This document shows, piece after piece, positions 14,087 through 26,367 of a stretch of DNA of 64,000 nt. The first letter of the stretch is position 1. The number at the start of each line of letters is the position of its first letter. The DNA lies in contig NC_044601.1 of assembly GCF_901933205.1 (NCBI RefSeq), positions 34,510,352-34,574,351 of the forward strand. The letters are read 5' to 3'. The position numbers and the translations under genes were made by a program. Source of the DNA: Camarhynchus parvulus. Its lineage: Eukaryota; Chordata; Aves; Passeriformes; Thraupidae. Under the pieces are notes generated by a model. That model saw only the letters and a list, made by a program, of their open reading frames with translations. It was not told where the DNA came from and made no database searches.

Positions 14087-14785
14087 CTCCTGCCACACCT
14101 CTTGAGTAGGTGGACAGAAGGATGGGGACAGGAGAAGCAAAGTCCCTCCCTCTGTAACTGAAGATCAGGTTCATGAGACCACATGAAGAACCTGAAAGTG
14201 CACATGACCATGGGGACCCCATTAGATGCACACCAGAGTCCTGAAGGAATAGGCTGATGTAGTTGCCAAGGCACTCTCTGTGGTATTTAAAAAGTCTTGG
14301 CAGTCAGGAAGTTCCAGGTGATTGGAAAAACAAGAAACATTGTATGTATCTTTTAAAAGGATAGAAAGAGGAACCAGGATGGTGCCAGGGAACATCATGG
14401 AGCAGATCCTCCTAGAAATCATGCTAAGGCACATGTAGGACAGGGAGGGAACTCAGAACAGCCAGCATGGCTTCACCAAGAGTAAGTGCTGCCTGATCAG
14501 CATAGTGACCTTCTATGATGGATCCTCACCTAGGATAGGAAATTGATTGTGCTGGCGGTGATTCCAATAACATCAACTATATTTGGAACAATCCTTTGGA
14601 GTTACAAATTTTCATGGATTAAATCTCTAAGTGTATCACAAATGAAGTGTAAACATACTGTCATGATAATACATGTCATAGCAATAAATGAATCATCAGT
14701 TCTCAGAAGAATCCTAAAATTCTTGAGGTCCAATTCTTTAACAATTGAATATATGAATATATGCTAATAAAAGAGTAAACAAAAG

Positions 14786-14830
14786 TGAATTTCAATTCCA
14801 TAACTCCATTGAATTTCAATTCCATAACTC
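14786..14830. repeat. Short tandem duplication, period 24
   Basis: The 20-base core gaatttcaattccataactc occurs twice (within 14786-14806 and 14810-14830), separated by 'cat'. It is a simple local duplication in noncoding DNA. Confidence 0.9.
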
Positions 14831-15832
14831 TGAATACCCATAATGCATATACATAAAATCTGACCCAGACACCTGAGGTTTCCATTGTAATCCACGTAGA
14901 AAAGAACTCATGATAAGAGTGCAGTTCATCCCAAAGCAGATGTCTGAAATACCTTAGCCTACTTTTAGATGTACTGATTAAGGTAAGATGGATGACACCC
15001 ATTAAGTGCCTATTGATTGAAAAGGGAAGCTCAGATGACTAGGGGAGGTAAGAAAGCAGACTTTCAAAGCTAGTTGAATCTCATCCACAATATTTTACAA
15101 ATGCCTCACAGGATATTTAATGTGTCCTCAGCATTACGATTGCCTCACTCGCAGTGATCTAAATATTGCTATGGCTAACCAAAATCTGTCGCATATGCAA
15201 CTCTGCAAAACATTCTAAAAAATTTACTGCCTGAGGTGATACCAACAAATTTAAATTTTTGTTTTTCATGTTGGCTCATTGATTATGAAAGAAGGAATTT
15301 TATTCTTCAATATATTTCATCTTACTCCCTGAATTTCTGATATTTATGACTATATTTTTAGTTCCATAGTCTGGTGTGTATATCTGCCACAGAGAAAGGA
15401 GATATTGATAAACCGCATATGAAAAGACTTATTAAACAGAGGAGAAAAACAGAATGATGTCTTAAGTTTTGGCTTTCATGTTTTTAGATGCCTGGGTGTG
15501 TAGCTCTGAGCTGCATGTTGGGTGTTGGTAGGCTCTCTTCTCAGAGTGGGTGGATGGAATCTTCCTTTTCCAGCTTGAGACCAAGTACAAACATTGCAAG
15601 TTTCAGGCCCAAGATGCATAAACAGCAGTGGACTGGAAGAGAAAACAAGAAGGATGAACAGAGATGAACAAAGCAAAGTATTATTTCTCACTGGAAAAAA
15701 TCTCTGAGCAGCTAGAGATGTTGAGTGATATTCATATGAATCATGATCAATCAATCAATTGCTTCCTAAAGGTGTTAAAAGCCAGTGTACAAACAATCGC
15801 TGATTTGGTTTCCAAGAGTAATGCTACTAATA

Positions 15833-15850
15833 AAACTACTACAGTAGTTT
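15833..15850. repeat. Perfect inverted repeat, 8-bp arms, 2-bp spacer
   Basis: aaactact, 'ac', agtagttt. A small exact hairpin of the same style as the larger ones in this window. Confidence 0.8.
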
Positions 15851-16468
15851 CATACTACTGGATTATTTATGTATAATTTGAATTATGAAATTATTCTTTC
15901 CCTAGAGTATCTTTGACCTCCAATATCATGTTTGCAAAAGAATGAAAGTTCTTGCATTTGAAACTTATTTTTAATTTATTTTTATGGATCCAAAGTTATT
16001 TCCACTGACCTCAGTATATTTCCCACTAGAGTATTCATAAGCATTGTAATAAATGTCATGTCATTAAAGTAACTAATTGAAGTAAACTTGCAGTCACTCA
16101 TATAGTCTTTATTTGCAGAGGAAAAAAGAATGGATTGTGTCTTCTGTTTTTCCCTGTCTGTATTTAGAAATTAGTCAGCTACTGAGCATTTTAATTAGTC
16201 TGTAAAATTTTACAAGTCAGAACATTTTTTCTCAGCAGCTTTAATGCCTTCTATCAAAATAGCTATCAATTCACTGAATTTTTAAAATGTGGAGGTCAAG
16301 AAATATACCAAAGAAAAAACTAACTCCACTTTGGGGACTATGAAGTTTACATCAGTACTGGAGTTGTACTTGTTGTAGTTCTGTGCAGGTCTCTGTGCAA
16401 TTAGCTCAAAAGTACAATACAATTTCAATTTCCTCATTTCTGTATTGGATTTCTTAGGACCTATGAAC

Positions 16469-16515
16469 ACCTTTATTATTATACTCAAATTCAATTTGAG
16501 TATAATAATAAAGGT
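16469..16515. repeat. Perfect 47-bp palindrome (23-bp arms, 1-bp centre)
   Basis: The left arm at 16469-16491 begins accttt and ends caaatt. The single base c at 16492 is the centre. The right arm at 16493-16515 is the exact reverse complement of the left with no mismatch. It lies in non-repeat AT-rich DNA. The arms are not a known transposon terminus and the outer flanks do not continue the symmetry. Confidence 0.95.
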
Positions 16516-17167
16516 AAGTTTGGAATGGTTCTTTCCCACCTAGGACGGACTCCTACAATGTTTTCTACCTCTTGCTTAAGGAAGTTTGATATATGGACAA
16601 CTAAGTTTGTTTGGCAATAGAAATTAATCCTTTGTATCTCTTTAGAATTAATTTATGATAAATAAATATTGATTGCAAAACTAAATCATTGGTATTTCAT
16701 GGTCCTTTGGATAAAAGCAATACATGAATGCAACATACATGATCCCTTTGAAACATATTAACATTTCTTTTGAAACTGAATTTCAGAAATATGATGAAAG
16801 AAAGGAGGAAGAAACAGACATTTTAACTCTAAATTTGGGCCAAGCCCAAAAGGTAAATCATAATTGAAAACAGAGGGTCGGTATATCCTGTGTCTTCACA
16901 TGTCTCATTTTTACTTTAGCAGACACTAATAATTGTCAGTTTAAATTTCTTTATTTTATGTCAGAAAACTACATTAAAAAGCCCACACATCATTCAGACT
17001 GTGGGGCATGTCAAAGCCTTATTTCTCTTGGTTCAATTGGAATAATATCACCTTCTTTAAAGGTACAATATAATCATTAGCTCTATTATGCCATTGCCAT
17101 TATGTCCTCGTAGTACAATGTTTCTTTCATTCAGGAGGCTATTTCACATGAGGGGAATAGGTTTTAA

Positions 17168-17520
17168 CAGGTGTAGGAAGTGACCTTATCACTCTCTACA
17201 ACCACCTGAAAGGAGGTTGTAGCAAGGGGGTGTTGGTCCCTTCTCCCAGCTAATTAGTGATGCGATAAGTAACTGCATCAAGCTGCACTGACTGCCAGAA
17301 AAAAATTTACTGAAAGTGTTGCCAAACATTGGAACAGGTTGCCTTGGGAAGTGGTGGGATCATCATCCGTGAAGGTGCTGAGGAGATGTGTAGGTGTGAC
17401 ACTTAAGGGCATGGTTTGACATGGTTTAGTGGTGGACTTGGCAGTGCTAGCTTTATGGTTGGTCTTGATGATCTCACAGGTCTTTTCTAACCTAAATCAT
17501 TCTATGACTCTGTGATTCTT
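17168..17520 (+). mobile_element. CR1 LINE 3' end
   Basis: It opens with the CR1 ORF2 C-terminal phrase 'ccttatcactctctacaacc' and 'acctgaaaggaggttgtagc'. It continues through the 'ggaacaggttgccttgggaa' block and ends in the CR1 3' terminal repeat (attctatgactctgtgattct). About 350 bp long and 5'-truncated. The 3' end is intact, so this is a normal LINE insertion with the sense strand forward. Confidence 0.9.
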
Positions 17521-19600
17521 TGTTTCTGTAAAGAATGTGAGAGGAGTGAAATTAAAAAACATGTTCAGTGGTTATAGGTTTTTGCAATGCCACTGCTTAT
17601 CTAAGGTTTCCTCTATATCTCCAATGAAGTCCAGAAGGTTTTATTACCTCTTAAAATTACAAGCAAATCTTTTTATATGTGTATGTTGTTGACAGAATCC
17701 ATACAGAAACTACATTTTAATTTTCTACAATGTCAGTTGTGGGTATCAAATGTGTGCAGAATTTTTTGAATTTACTGTTAAATACACCAAAACTTGCCAG
17801 CATTAAGTATAACCTTGGTTAATTTTCTGAAATAGTAAAAAATATTGCTTTTTAAAGAGTCCAAACAGGACATCTTCCTGACCTGTGAAGGGAATATTAT
17901 ATAAATTTACCTATTTGAGTGACATTTCTCATTCAGAAATTTAGGGGAGCTTCAAGATTACTATGTGAAGATTACGGGAAACTGTTAAAATCAATTTGAC
18001 CTTTAAAAAACTTTTTTATATTCCAGCTGTTTCTATCAGGTTTCCAGCAACTTCATTATTTATAGCAAGTCATTGAAGTCTACAGCCAAGACAAATGGCA
18101 GTCTGAACCCTGTTTTAAACTCCAGCTAAAGCAAGGAAACTCACAGAGATGTTGAAGCTGCCCTCCACTTTCTCTACAGACTTTATTGGAGCTGAGCTCT
18201 AGTCTATAAGAAAACCACAAATTTACACATTTGACTTCAGGCAGGTTCCTAGGAGTATTCTGAATCATTCCAAAATCAGATAGGTTATTGTTACAAAGAA
18301 TTGTCCACATCTTTGTATTCTATTGGTATCTTGGGAATGACTTAATACAAGCTTTGTGGTTAACCACAGCTAAAATATAAGCCAAACCTAAAGCCATGAT
18401 CAAGAGTATTTTTATTTTACATTTTCTAAAATTTCTTTTAAATATTGATCAGAATGTAATTCTTCAACTTGTAGCTTTATATTTAAAAAATCCTGATTAT
18501 GCAATAATTTCTTAGGCAATATTGTGCATATCAGTTCCTTTTTTGCTAGATAGAAAATGTATGAGGTCTTGAATAATCTCTAGACAAACCAAAAACAAAT
18601 ATACCAGCAAACCTGAAAATATATTCTACATATTAATATTACATACTGGAGTACCAAAAAGAGTGACTTTTTAAATCCATATATGTATTGTCTATATACA
18701 TTCAAATCTGACTACTCTTACTATTATTCATAATTTACAGTAATTAAGAAATCTTAAATTTATTTTTGGATTAGCGTTTGTTTCTCCCTTCCTCAGTATT
18801 TTGGAAATCTGTGGCAGATGCCAACATATTTACAAGAGCCACTTAATAGAGCTGTTCCATGTATGTGAGTACAAGCTAATGGTTGCATAAAATAGAGAAC
18901 ACAGAAAATATTGAAAACTAAGTCCTTTTGCTGTGCTCTGAAACAATTTCTTTATGTGAGGTAAAAGATTTACTAGCACTTCTGGAAATGTTTTAGATAT
19001 CTCCTTTCTTTCTGACCTCACCTGACAAAAAGCCCATCTGGGGACTTCTGTAAAATTATTAACTCTAAAAGGTACAAAACTCTCTTTGAAAAAGGAAGGG
19101 TTTACCTTTTTAGAACTATGTACTATTGGTCTAAATGCAAGTTTCAAAACCAGAGACATATAAATTCCAGCTTCCTATAAACTTGCGAAAAAAGCCAAAT
19201 TATTCAGTAAAAGTGAAAATTTTTAGGAGAATTTGAACACTAAATTTGTGCAGGATCAGAAGACAGTATTTCGACAGAATTAGCAGAAGAGACATAGCAA
19301 GAGAAACTATAAGATGGAAGTTAATTTGCAACTTAATCTGACGTTTGATAATGATCAATCTGATACTTCTGAAAGGAGAACAACTAGCTAATTAGAGGTT
19401 CACTTTGATGTGATTCTGTGCTCAGATCTGTAAATGCAGTCTACATATAACTTAAACGCTGTAGGCCGATATCCATTACTCAAGAAAATAATTCTGTGGC
19501 CAGGGCTTCATTATGAATAGACTTCGTTTTTGTGGTTCAAATTGAGACTAACTTTAGAAATGAGCAATTTTGTTAAATGCAAACTTTATAACAAAAAATA
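17521..19600. other. Unique AT-rich noncoding DNA
   Basis: No gene or repeat is recognised. The minus-strand open frame at 18830-19159 (109 codons) matches nothing I know and its amino-acid composition is what AT-rich DNA would give. Confidence 0.5.
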
Positions 19601-20216
19601 AATCAGAGTTAGAGTTGGAAGGCATCTCTGGAGATCAGCTGGTCCAACACCCCTGCCAAGCCGGGTCACTTAGAAATAACTAAAAAGAGCAGGGACTCTT
19701 TCAGGTGGGTTTGGAATGTTTCCAGAGGGGGAGACTCCATGGCCAGCCTGTGCAGCCTGTTACGGTGCTCTGCTACCCTCAGTGTAAAGAATTTCTTCCT
19801 TATGTTGAGATGAAACTTCTGCTTTAGTTTGTGGCCATAACTCCTTGTCCTGCCACTGGCTACCACTTAAAAGAATCTTGGCACCCTTCTTGGATATATT
19901 TATATGCATTAATTAGCTTCCCTCTCAGTCTTCTTTTTTCTAGACTAATGATCCAGACCCCAAATCATCTCTGGGACTCTTGACTAGACCCTTTCCAGAG
20001 GCTCCTTTATTTCTTGCACTAAGGAGCCCAGAAATGGACACAGCATTCCAGTTGTGCCTTACCAGGGCTTAGTGGATGGGGAGATTAACCTCTCTCAACC
20101 AGATGCCTACACTCTTCCTAATGTGCCCAAGGGTACTTATTTGCTCTCAGGGACTTAAGGGGACTGCCAGTTCATTGACAACTTGAGATCCGTCAAGAAA
20201 CCCAGGTCATTATGAA
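19601..20216 (-). mobile_element. CR1 LINE 3' part
   Basis: The plus strand begins 'agagttggaaggcatctctg' and 'gatcagctggtccaacaccc', the reverse complement of a CR1 3' UTR. It passes through 'gtgtaaagaatttcttcctt' and 'ctcctttatttcttgcacta' and ends near 'aagaaacccaggtcatt'. It is 5'-truncated. The translated ORF2 C-terminus appears on the minus strand at 19666-19866 (for example KKFFTLRVAEHRNRLHRLA), a characteristic CR1 segment. Confidence 0.9.
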
Positions 20217-20378
20217 ATAAGTGGGTTACAGTTTTAAGGAACACATAGCCTTTTGAAGTATTTTGGAATAGAGGGTTTTATGCCTCAGGTGAAAGACTCT
20301 TAAATGAATGTTGTGATGTGTTCTGAAATATATAGATAGCATGATTTACAAATATGCAATCCAATTATTATTAAAAAG

Positions 20379-22326
20379 TCACAGAATCAATCAGGCTGGA
20401 AAAACCTCTGAGATCCTCAAGTCCAACCTATGATTGAATACTACCACGCCAACCAGACCATGGCAATAAGTGCCACGTTCAGTCTTCCCTTAAACACCTC
20501 CCAGGATGCTGACTCCACCACCTGCATCACCAGCCCATTGCAACATCCAGTCACCCTTTCTGTGAAGGAATCCTTCCTAACGCCTAACCTAAACCTCCCC
20601 TGGGACAACACAAGGTTGTGTTCTCTTGTCCTGCCACTGGTTGGCCGGGAGAGGAGGCTGACCCTGACCTAGACACCTTTCAGGCGGTTGTAGAGAGTGA
20701 TAAGGTCTCCCCAGAGACTCCTTTTCTTCAGGCTAAACAACTCCAGCTCCCTCAGCTCTTCTTCATAAGGCTTGTGCTCCAGACCCTTAACTAACTTCAT
20801 TGCCCTTCTCTGGACATGCCCCAGCGCCTCAATGTCTTTCTTGTTGGGATGGGCCCAAAACTGAACGCAAGTTTTGAGGTTTGGCCTCATCAGTGGCTGA
20901 GTGCAGAGATACAATCACTGCCGTGGTCATCACTATGACTGACACAGGCCAGGATGCCATTGTCTACTTGTCCTCCTGGGCACAGCTGGCTCATGTTCAG
21001 CCACTGTCAACCAGCACCTCCAGGTCCTTTTCTATTGAGCCACTTTCCAGCCACTCTTCCCCAAACTGGTAGTACTGTTTGAGGTTGCCTGGGGTCATGG
21101 TGACCCAAAGGCAGGACTCAGCATTCACGCATTTGGCCTCAGCCCATTAATCCAACCCATGCAGATCTCTCTGTAGAACCTGCAGATCCATCTACTCATC
21201 GAGAACCTACTCATCTAGGTGTCACGCTGCCCAGGGACACAGTCCCTCATTCAGAAAATGTATGAAGATTGAACAAAACTGGCTCCAACACTGGGCCCGG
21301 GGAAGCAGCCATCAACTGGATTTATCTCCTATCACTCTCACTCTGTGGACCCAGCCATCCAGCCAGTATACTCAGTGAAAAATATACTCATCCAAGCCAT
21401 AAACAGACAGTTTTTCCTGAAGTATGCTTCGGGAAACTGTAGCAAAGTCTTTACTAAAATTTAAGTTGATAACACATTTAATCTTTCCCTCATCCACTAG
21501 CTGGATCACTTTGACATGGAAGGAAATCAGGCTGGTCAAGCAGAATGTGCCTTTCACAAACCCATGCTACCTGGGCCTGAACCTCTGATTATTCTGAACA
21601 TGCCATGTAATGGCATTCAACATCATCTTCATCATGCCTTTCCTGGACACTGAGCTCTGACTGGCTTGGAGTTACCCAGATCCTTCTTCCAAACTGTCTT
21701 GTAGATGGATGCCACATTTGCTAATTCCATCAGCTGGGACTTCTCCAGTAAATCAGGTCTGATGGTAAGTGATTGTAAGTGGCTGTTGTGGTGTTTAGGA
21801 ATGGTATTCCCCAACATAGTGTTACCACTGGAACACTCCAAATCACGCACAGCTCACTGCCTCCCTTCCTTCCCTTCCTCCTTCCTCATGTAGCAGGCTG
21901 GAGAGGAGACACTAAAGGTAAAGGTCATGCATTGGGATAAGAGGTATTTACTGGAAAAAGCAATGAAATAAGACAATGAACAGTAACAGCAACAACATTA
22001 ATGACAGAGCATGCAAGAAAGAGATGAGCAATCCACGTGGTTCTTCATATGGAAACCCCTGACAACACAATCCATCCCACTGCTACATAAGCTGGAAGGA
22101 CCCCTGACCCCAGCAATGACTTGAGGTGGTATGGTGTGGGTCCTGGCCATGTTCCCTACTGCAAAAAATAATTTTGTGGTGGTCAGAACAGGACAGAGAC
22201 TTTGTGAAGCCTTCTGCCAACTCCCTCTTAGGCAGATCCTATCTGTCCCCATAGACTTGTGAGTGTCTAAATTATGTAGTAGGTCACTATATTGTAGTAT
22301 TCCCTTGTATTCCACCTAGCCTACCT
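20379..22326 (-). mobile_element. CR1 LINE with ORF2 remnants, interrupted by an LTR
   Basis: The longest CR1 in the window: about 1.53 kb of CR1 once the LTR at 21784-22195 is removed. The 3' end is at 20379 (tcacagaatcaatcaggctgg). Minus-strand peptides appear in ORF2 order: SDLLHNLDTHKSMGTDRI near 22240-22290 (start of the RT domain), then LVDEGK and SKDFATVSRSIL in 21372-21557 (RT core), then [20 protein letters not shown] in 20669-20914 (C-terminus). Frameshifts separate all of these, so no active protein is possible. The endonuclease and ORF1 are missing (5' truncation). Confidence 0.92.
21784..22195 (-). mobile_element. Solo ERV LTR (ERVL-like) inside CR1
   Basis: A 412-bp insertion running from tgttgtggtgtttagg to cagaacaggaca, with TG...CA ends, that splits the CR1 between 'gattgtaagtggc' and 'tttgtgaagccttctgcc'. 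The flanks gtggc (21779-21783) and gagac (22196-22200) match at 3 of 5 positions, consistent with a decayed 5-bp TSD. The orientation is inferred from the position of the A/T-rich 'ggtatttactgg' segment, which in related LTRs lies near the 3' end on the opposite strand. No retroviral internal sequence is present. Confidence 0.75.
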
Positions 22327-24514
22327 AGATTAATTACAAAGGAAGGCTTCTGATAAAGTAAAACTGAAAAATCCTTATTTTAGATAAAGGTAAATGTATA
22401 TGTTGATACTGGATATGAATTATTGCCTGGTTGATTGACTGAATTTCTATGATTTAAGCTCTGTGTAAGCCAGACAGAACCCAGGTGATAAAAATTGTAA
22501 TGTCTTCTAACTCATCTTCTTCATAGCCATTAAAGATTCTGTTTACTGAAACCAAAATTGTATAAATTATTTTACAGGTAGTAAGACAGAGTCTGACATC
22601 TTGTACTTGAAGTCAGATGAAAGACTGCCAGCAACAGAAATTTCTCTGCTGTAGCTGATTTATTTTCTCTGTTTCCAGCTTGTGATAAAGTTCAGCATTC
22701 AGAAGTTTTATGCCTAGAGTAGTTAAAAAGCATTCAGTATAAAAAGCAGGACAGCAAAAAACCAAGTTAACAAAGTCTGTATTCCCTTTAGAGGAAAACA
22801 GCTTCCTGTGTTGACTGAGATTCCAGCAATGAAAGTATTTGGCAGGAAAATGTTCTTTCTATAACTCGGTGGGTTTTTTTGCCTTCACTTTAAGAAGTGT
22901 ATCCATAAAGAAAACTCCTCAGATTAATCACTCTTTAAATTTTCTCCCAAGCTGGCAATAACTTATGTTGTCTTCTTATCCTTTGAAAAAATTTTACAGT
23001 TTTAGACTAGGGAGGAATTTATTCCTGAAGCCATACCTCATAATAAAGACAATAGACTCAGTGAATATAACTTTTCTGTATTGTTCACTCAGAACATGAA
23101 TGATGTCGGAGGATTTTCTTTATAATTACAAATGTGGGAGAAAAAAGTAAAGCTGTAGTTCAGAATCACACTATTTTTTTCTGAAGTAATAATTACTGGT
23201 GGAATGTCAGGATGTCAGACCATTAATTAAGACCATGAGTTATTTTCTGAGTATATTTTCGCTTAGAAGACATAGGTTTTGTTAAACATCCATTCTCCTG
23301 CTGCTTGAATAGTCATAGAGAGTAGTCATAGGAGACTAGGGGAATAAAGTGCTACTCAGTTGATACTGCAAACAACTGAGAGCAGTTCCACAGCCTCTGC
23401 TTAACATCTTAGAGAAACTTGTTAGAAACTTTAAATAAAAACTTTTTGGAAGCTTTAAATCTATAAAGAAGTGATAAGACCCCTAATTTGTAAGTTATTA
23501 TAATTCTTACCCATCTGACAATGTCTTCATCATCTCACTTTTGTTCAGTGAAATCTGAAGTCCTTTTAATTATATACCCACCCAAATTCAAATAGGATTC
23601 CACAAGTGATTTTCTCTTCCAGTAAAATTGGAACAGTGTAGTAAACTGAAAATTTGAAATGCTGCTTTGACAAATATGCCTTGATATTCCCATCTATCAA
23701 AGTTTCATGTTGTCTTAAAGATCCTCATGTCTTAAGGTTATACTGTTTTCTCACCATGATGGGAAATGCCTGTAGACTCAGATAAATGCCTTATTGTGAA
23801 AAAAAGATACAGACTACTATTTCCAAGATGCACAACTGTATGACAGTGATTTTGTTCTTTATCATAAACTCAAAATTTAAAACTACAGTAGGCTCTTAAA
23901 GTAGCTAATAAAAATCTACTCAAACAGTTGAGTAGCAAAAAAAAGCCGACACTGCAAATAAAAAATGCAAACTCTAAATATGTCTCACAACTCTGTACAA
24001 AGGATATTGAGAGATTATATGAAGGATGTTGGTGCTTGTATTTTGGCATATATGAAACTGTACATCATGTTTTTATAATTTTCATTCTTACCAATCTTCA
24101 GACTTTCAAATTCATATGTCTTATTTCAAATGATCATTCACTTGATAAGAATCCATAAGGTGATTTTCATTCAGGAAAATAAGGCTGTCAGAAACCTGTG
24201 CCAGTCCATACTCCCACAGATAAAGAGCAGTCTTTCTATCTGCTGTCTGGTCATATTCCAGCAACTAGTCTTACATGACATCAGGAATATGGACAAATAG
24301 ACACTGATAATATAAAAATAGCTCAAGAAATAGGACTATTTGCTCAGAAGATTTGCGGTCTGTTTATCTGGATCACTTGGATCACCAACAATAGAGGTTA
24401 TAACATCACAAAACTTGTGAATTTTTTCTTCTCATGTTGCCATTATAAAAAATATACTAGTGAACAATAGGATAACAAAAAATTTGGTCCCAGATTGACA
24501 GTCAGTCTCCAGTG
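22327..24514. other. Unique AT-rich noncoding DNA
   Basis: No gene or interspersed repeat is recognised in these 2.2 kb. Frames are short and motif-free. Confidence 0.55.
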
Positions 24515-24520
24515 GTAGGT

Positions 24521-24883
24521 TGTTACCACAGGCTCCCAGCCAGGTAATAATTAGCATTGACTCCATGACTGCAGAAGGCTGATCAATTACTTTATTGTAC
24601 TATATTAAACTATATTACTAAGAAACTCATCCCCTTATAGACAGTCCGATGCAGACGGATCCAATTTGTCAATCAATCCAAACACCATCCAGTGTCCAAT
24701 TAAGAAATCACCCTTTGGTAAACAAATCTCCATAACAAATTCCACACGTGCACAACAACAGGTGCAACAAGTGGAGATAAGAATTGTTTATAATTCTTTT
24801 CTCTGATCTTCTCACAGCCTTCCCCAGGAAAATGCCTGCGAAAGTCATGCCTGCTGCTCTCTATGGGATGAGCAGCGGCCACA
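24521..24883 (-). mobile_element. Solo ERV LTR (ERVK-like, second subfamily)
   Basis: A 363-bp element with TG...CA ends (plus strand tgttaccaca ... gcggccaca). The flanks gtaggt (24515-24520) and gtatgt (24884-24889) form a 6-bp TSD with one mismatch. On the minus strand it starts TGTGGCCGCTGCTCATCCC and carries AATAAA at 24591-24596, about 70 bases before its 3' end. It shares the 'gactccatg...cagaaggct' block near the 3' end with the LTRs at 13705, 48330 and 49484 but differs in the U3 part, so it is a related subfamily. No internal retroviral sequence. Confidence 0.85.
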
Positions 24884-26342
24884 GTATGTATCTCTGAGGT
24901 CTCAATTTTAGGGTCAGATTTTCCAGTGTTATTATAAATTACTTAGGTACTGGAGTTGAGAGCACACTAAGATTGCTGACTTCCACAAAATTCCTTAAAA
25001 TGGTACCAATAAAGCAAATTCTTTTTTTTCCTTTAGAGCTTCTTCTAGATTCAATAGTTCCTATTGGACATGTGAGAGGTCAGTGGGACATTTGAAAATG
25101 CCCTAGAGTTACACTGCCACATAAACAAGTATCGTAAATATTTCAATTATGGAGCAAAAATAACCAACATCTCTGGCAATCTAAATCCATTACAAAATAT
25201 AGTAATTCAAATGCAATGGTCTCTCTCTCCCAAATAAATTGCATCCCTTGCTCTTTCTTTTTGGTCATGCTATTTCCTTTACTTGATCTGGCAAAGAACA
25301 TCCTTACAAAATACTGGGGGAGGGCTGGTTTCTGTGCACCAAGCTAAAATAGATACCTTCAATTTTTAGTTAGAACAGATGGGAGTCTAGCACGTACTTT
25401 CATTCACTAATTAGAGACAGACAGAAAACCAAAATGTAACACTCCTTCAAAAAGTTAGCATTTGATATGGAAACAAGCAATTCTTACTTTGAGTGGGAAG
25501 ATCTGGCAGCCAGTGAAGTACAGTAAGCCAGATTCCAAATATTTTGGACTTCTCACGTGATGATGCTAAAAGCATGAATTATCTGTCCAAAATTTAGTCT
25601 TGCAGAATTTGCTCATATTTTCCTGTTGGCATTCACTGTCCTTGACACATCTTATTCCTTTTACCAGCAGTGACTGTCTTCCTGAGCCAGACTGATCTAT
25701 TGAACTTTATTGTTCTCCATATTATTTTCCAACACTTTAAAATTCTGTAAAGTACTTTAAATAAATTTTTATGTTCTGCAAAGTTAATTAAATATTGGTA
25801 AAATGTGCTGAGCCTGTAGAACAAGTTACAGTATGAGCAGCACATCAGACTGTCATCACTGCCTTTCCTGATTATTCAAATTCTGACATGCAAGTAAAAA
25901 CTGTCAGGGGCCCGCCAAGTCATTCTATCACTCTTCTCACCAGCAGCGTATCAGAGAAAATAGGATGGGAGGAAGCTCACGGGTCAAAATAAAGATGTAA
26001 AATAAAGAAAAAGCAAAAGCTACTTGTGGAAATAAAGAAAGTCAAAATATTTATTCTCTGCTTTCTATCATTATGCAATACTGATACTTCCCAACCACTT
26101 CCTTGGAAGCACAGCTTCAGTATACATAATGGTTGGTCCAGAAGACAAATCGTAAAAATGAATGTCCTTCCCCACTCATATGAACTTTTATGTTTGGGCT
26201 GATGCCATATGATATGAAATATCCCTTTGGTCAGTTTGGCTTTGCTGCCCAGGCTGTCCTAATATTACTGAACAGCTAACATTTCTTTAAGAAGCAACCT
26301 TTAGAGCAATGGGGCAAGATATTGGAAAATCCTTTGTGCTTT

Positions 26343-26367
26343 ATCAGGGATATCATATATCCCTGAT
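26343..26367. repeat. Perfect inverted repeat, 11-bp arms, 3-bp spacer
   Basis: atcagggatat, 'cat', atatccctgat. Exact symmetry in unique DNA. Confidence 0.9.

Larger units (their letters stand above)
13240..14540 (+). mobile_element. CR1 LINE ORF2 fragment, interrupted by an LTR
   Basis: Plus-strand sequence follows CR1 ORF2 from the linker after the endonuclease into the start of the reverse-transcriptase domain. Recognisable blocks are 'tttaggaaagcaaactgcca', 'ggcaaggaaggcaagagacc', 'gatgaggaggaagctaaggt' and, after the interruption, 'catggagcagatcctcctag' and 'gccagcatggcttcaccaag'. These encode parts of the conserved RT N-terminal region. The frame is broken by several indels and by the LTR at 13705-14080. 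The copy stops near 14540 without a CR1 3' end, which is unusual because LINE copies normally keep their 3' end, so a later deletion is likely. Orientation and identity are clear from the order of blocks. Confidence 0.88.
14541..17167. other. Unique AT-rich noncoding DNA
   Basis: No gene is recognised. It contains a 24-bp-period tandem duplication at 14786-14830, a perfect 8-bp-arm inverted repeat at 15833-15850 and the 47-bp palindrome at 16469-16515. Confidence 0.55.

Noticed and set aside
18830..19159. 109-codon minus-strand frame as a gene
   Set aside because: There is no recognisable motif, no exon signals and AT-driven composition. A frame this long is expected by chance in 64 kb.
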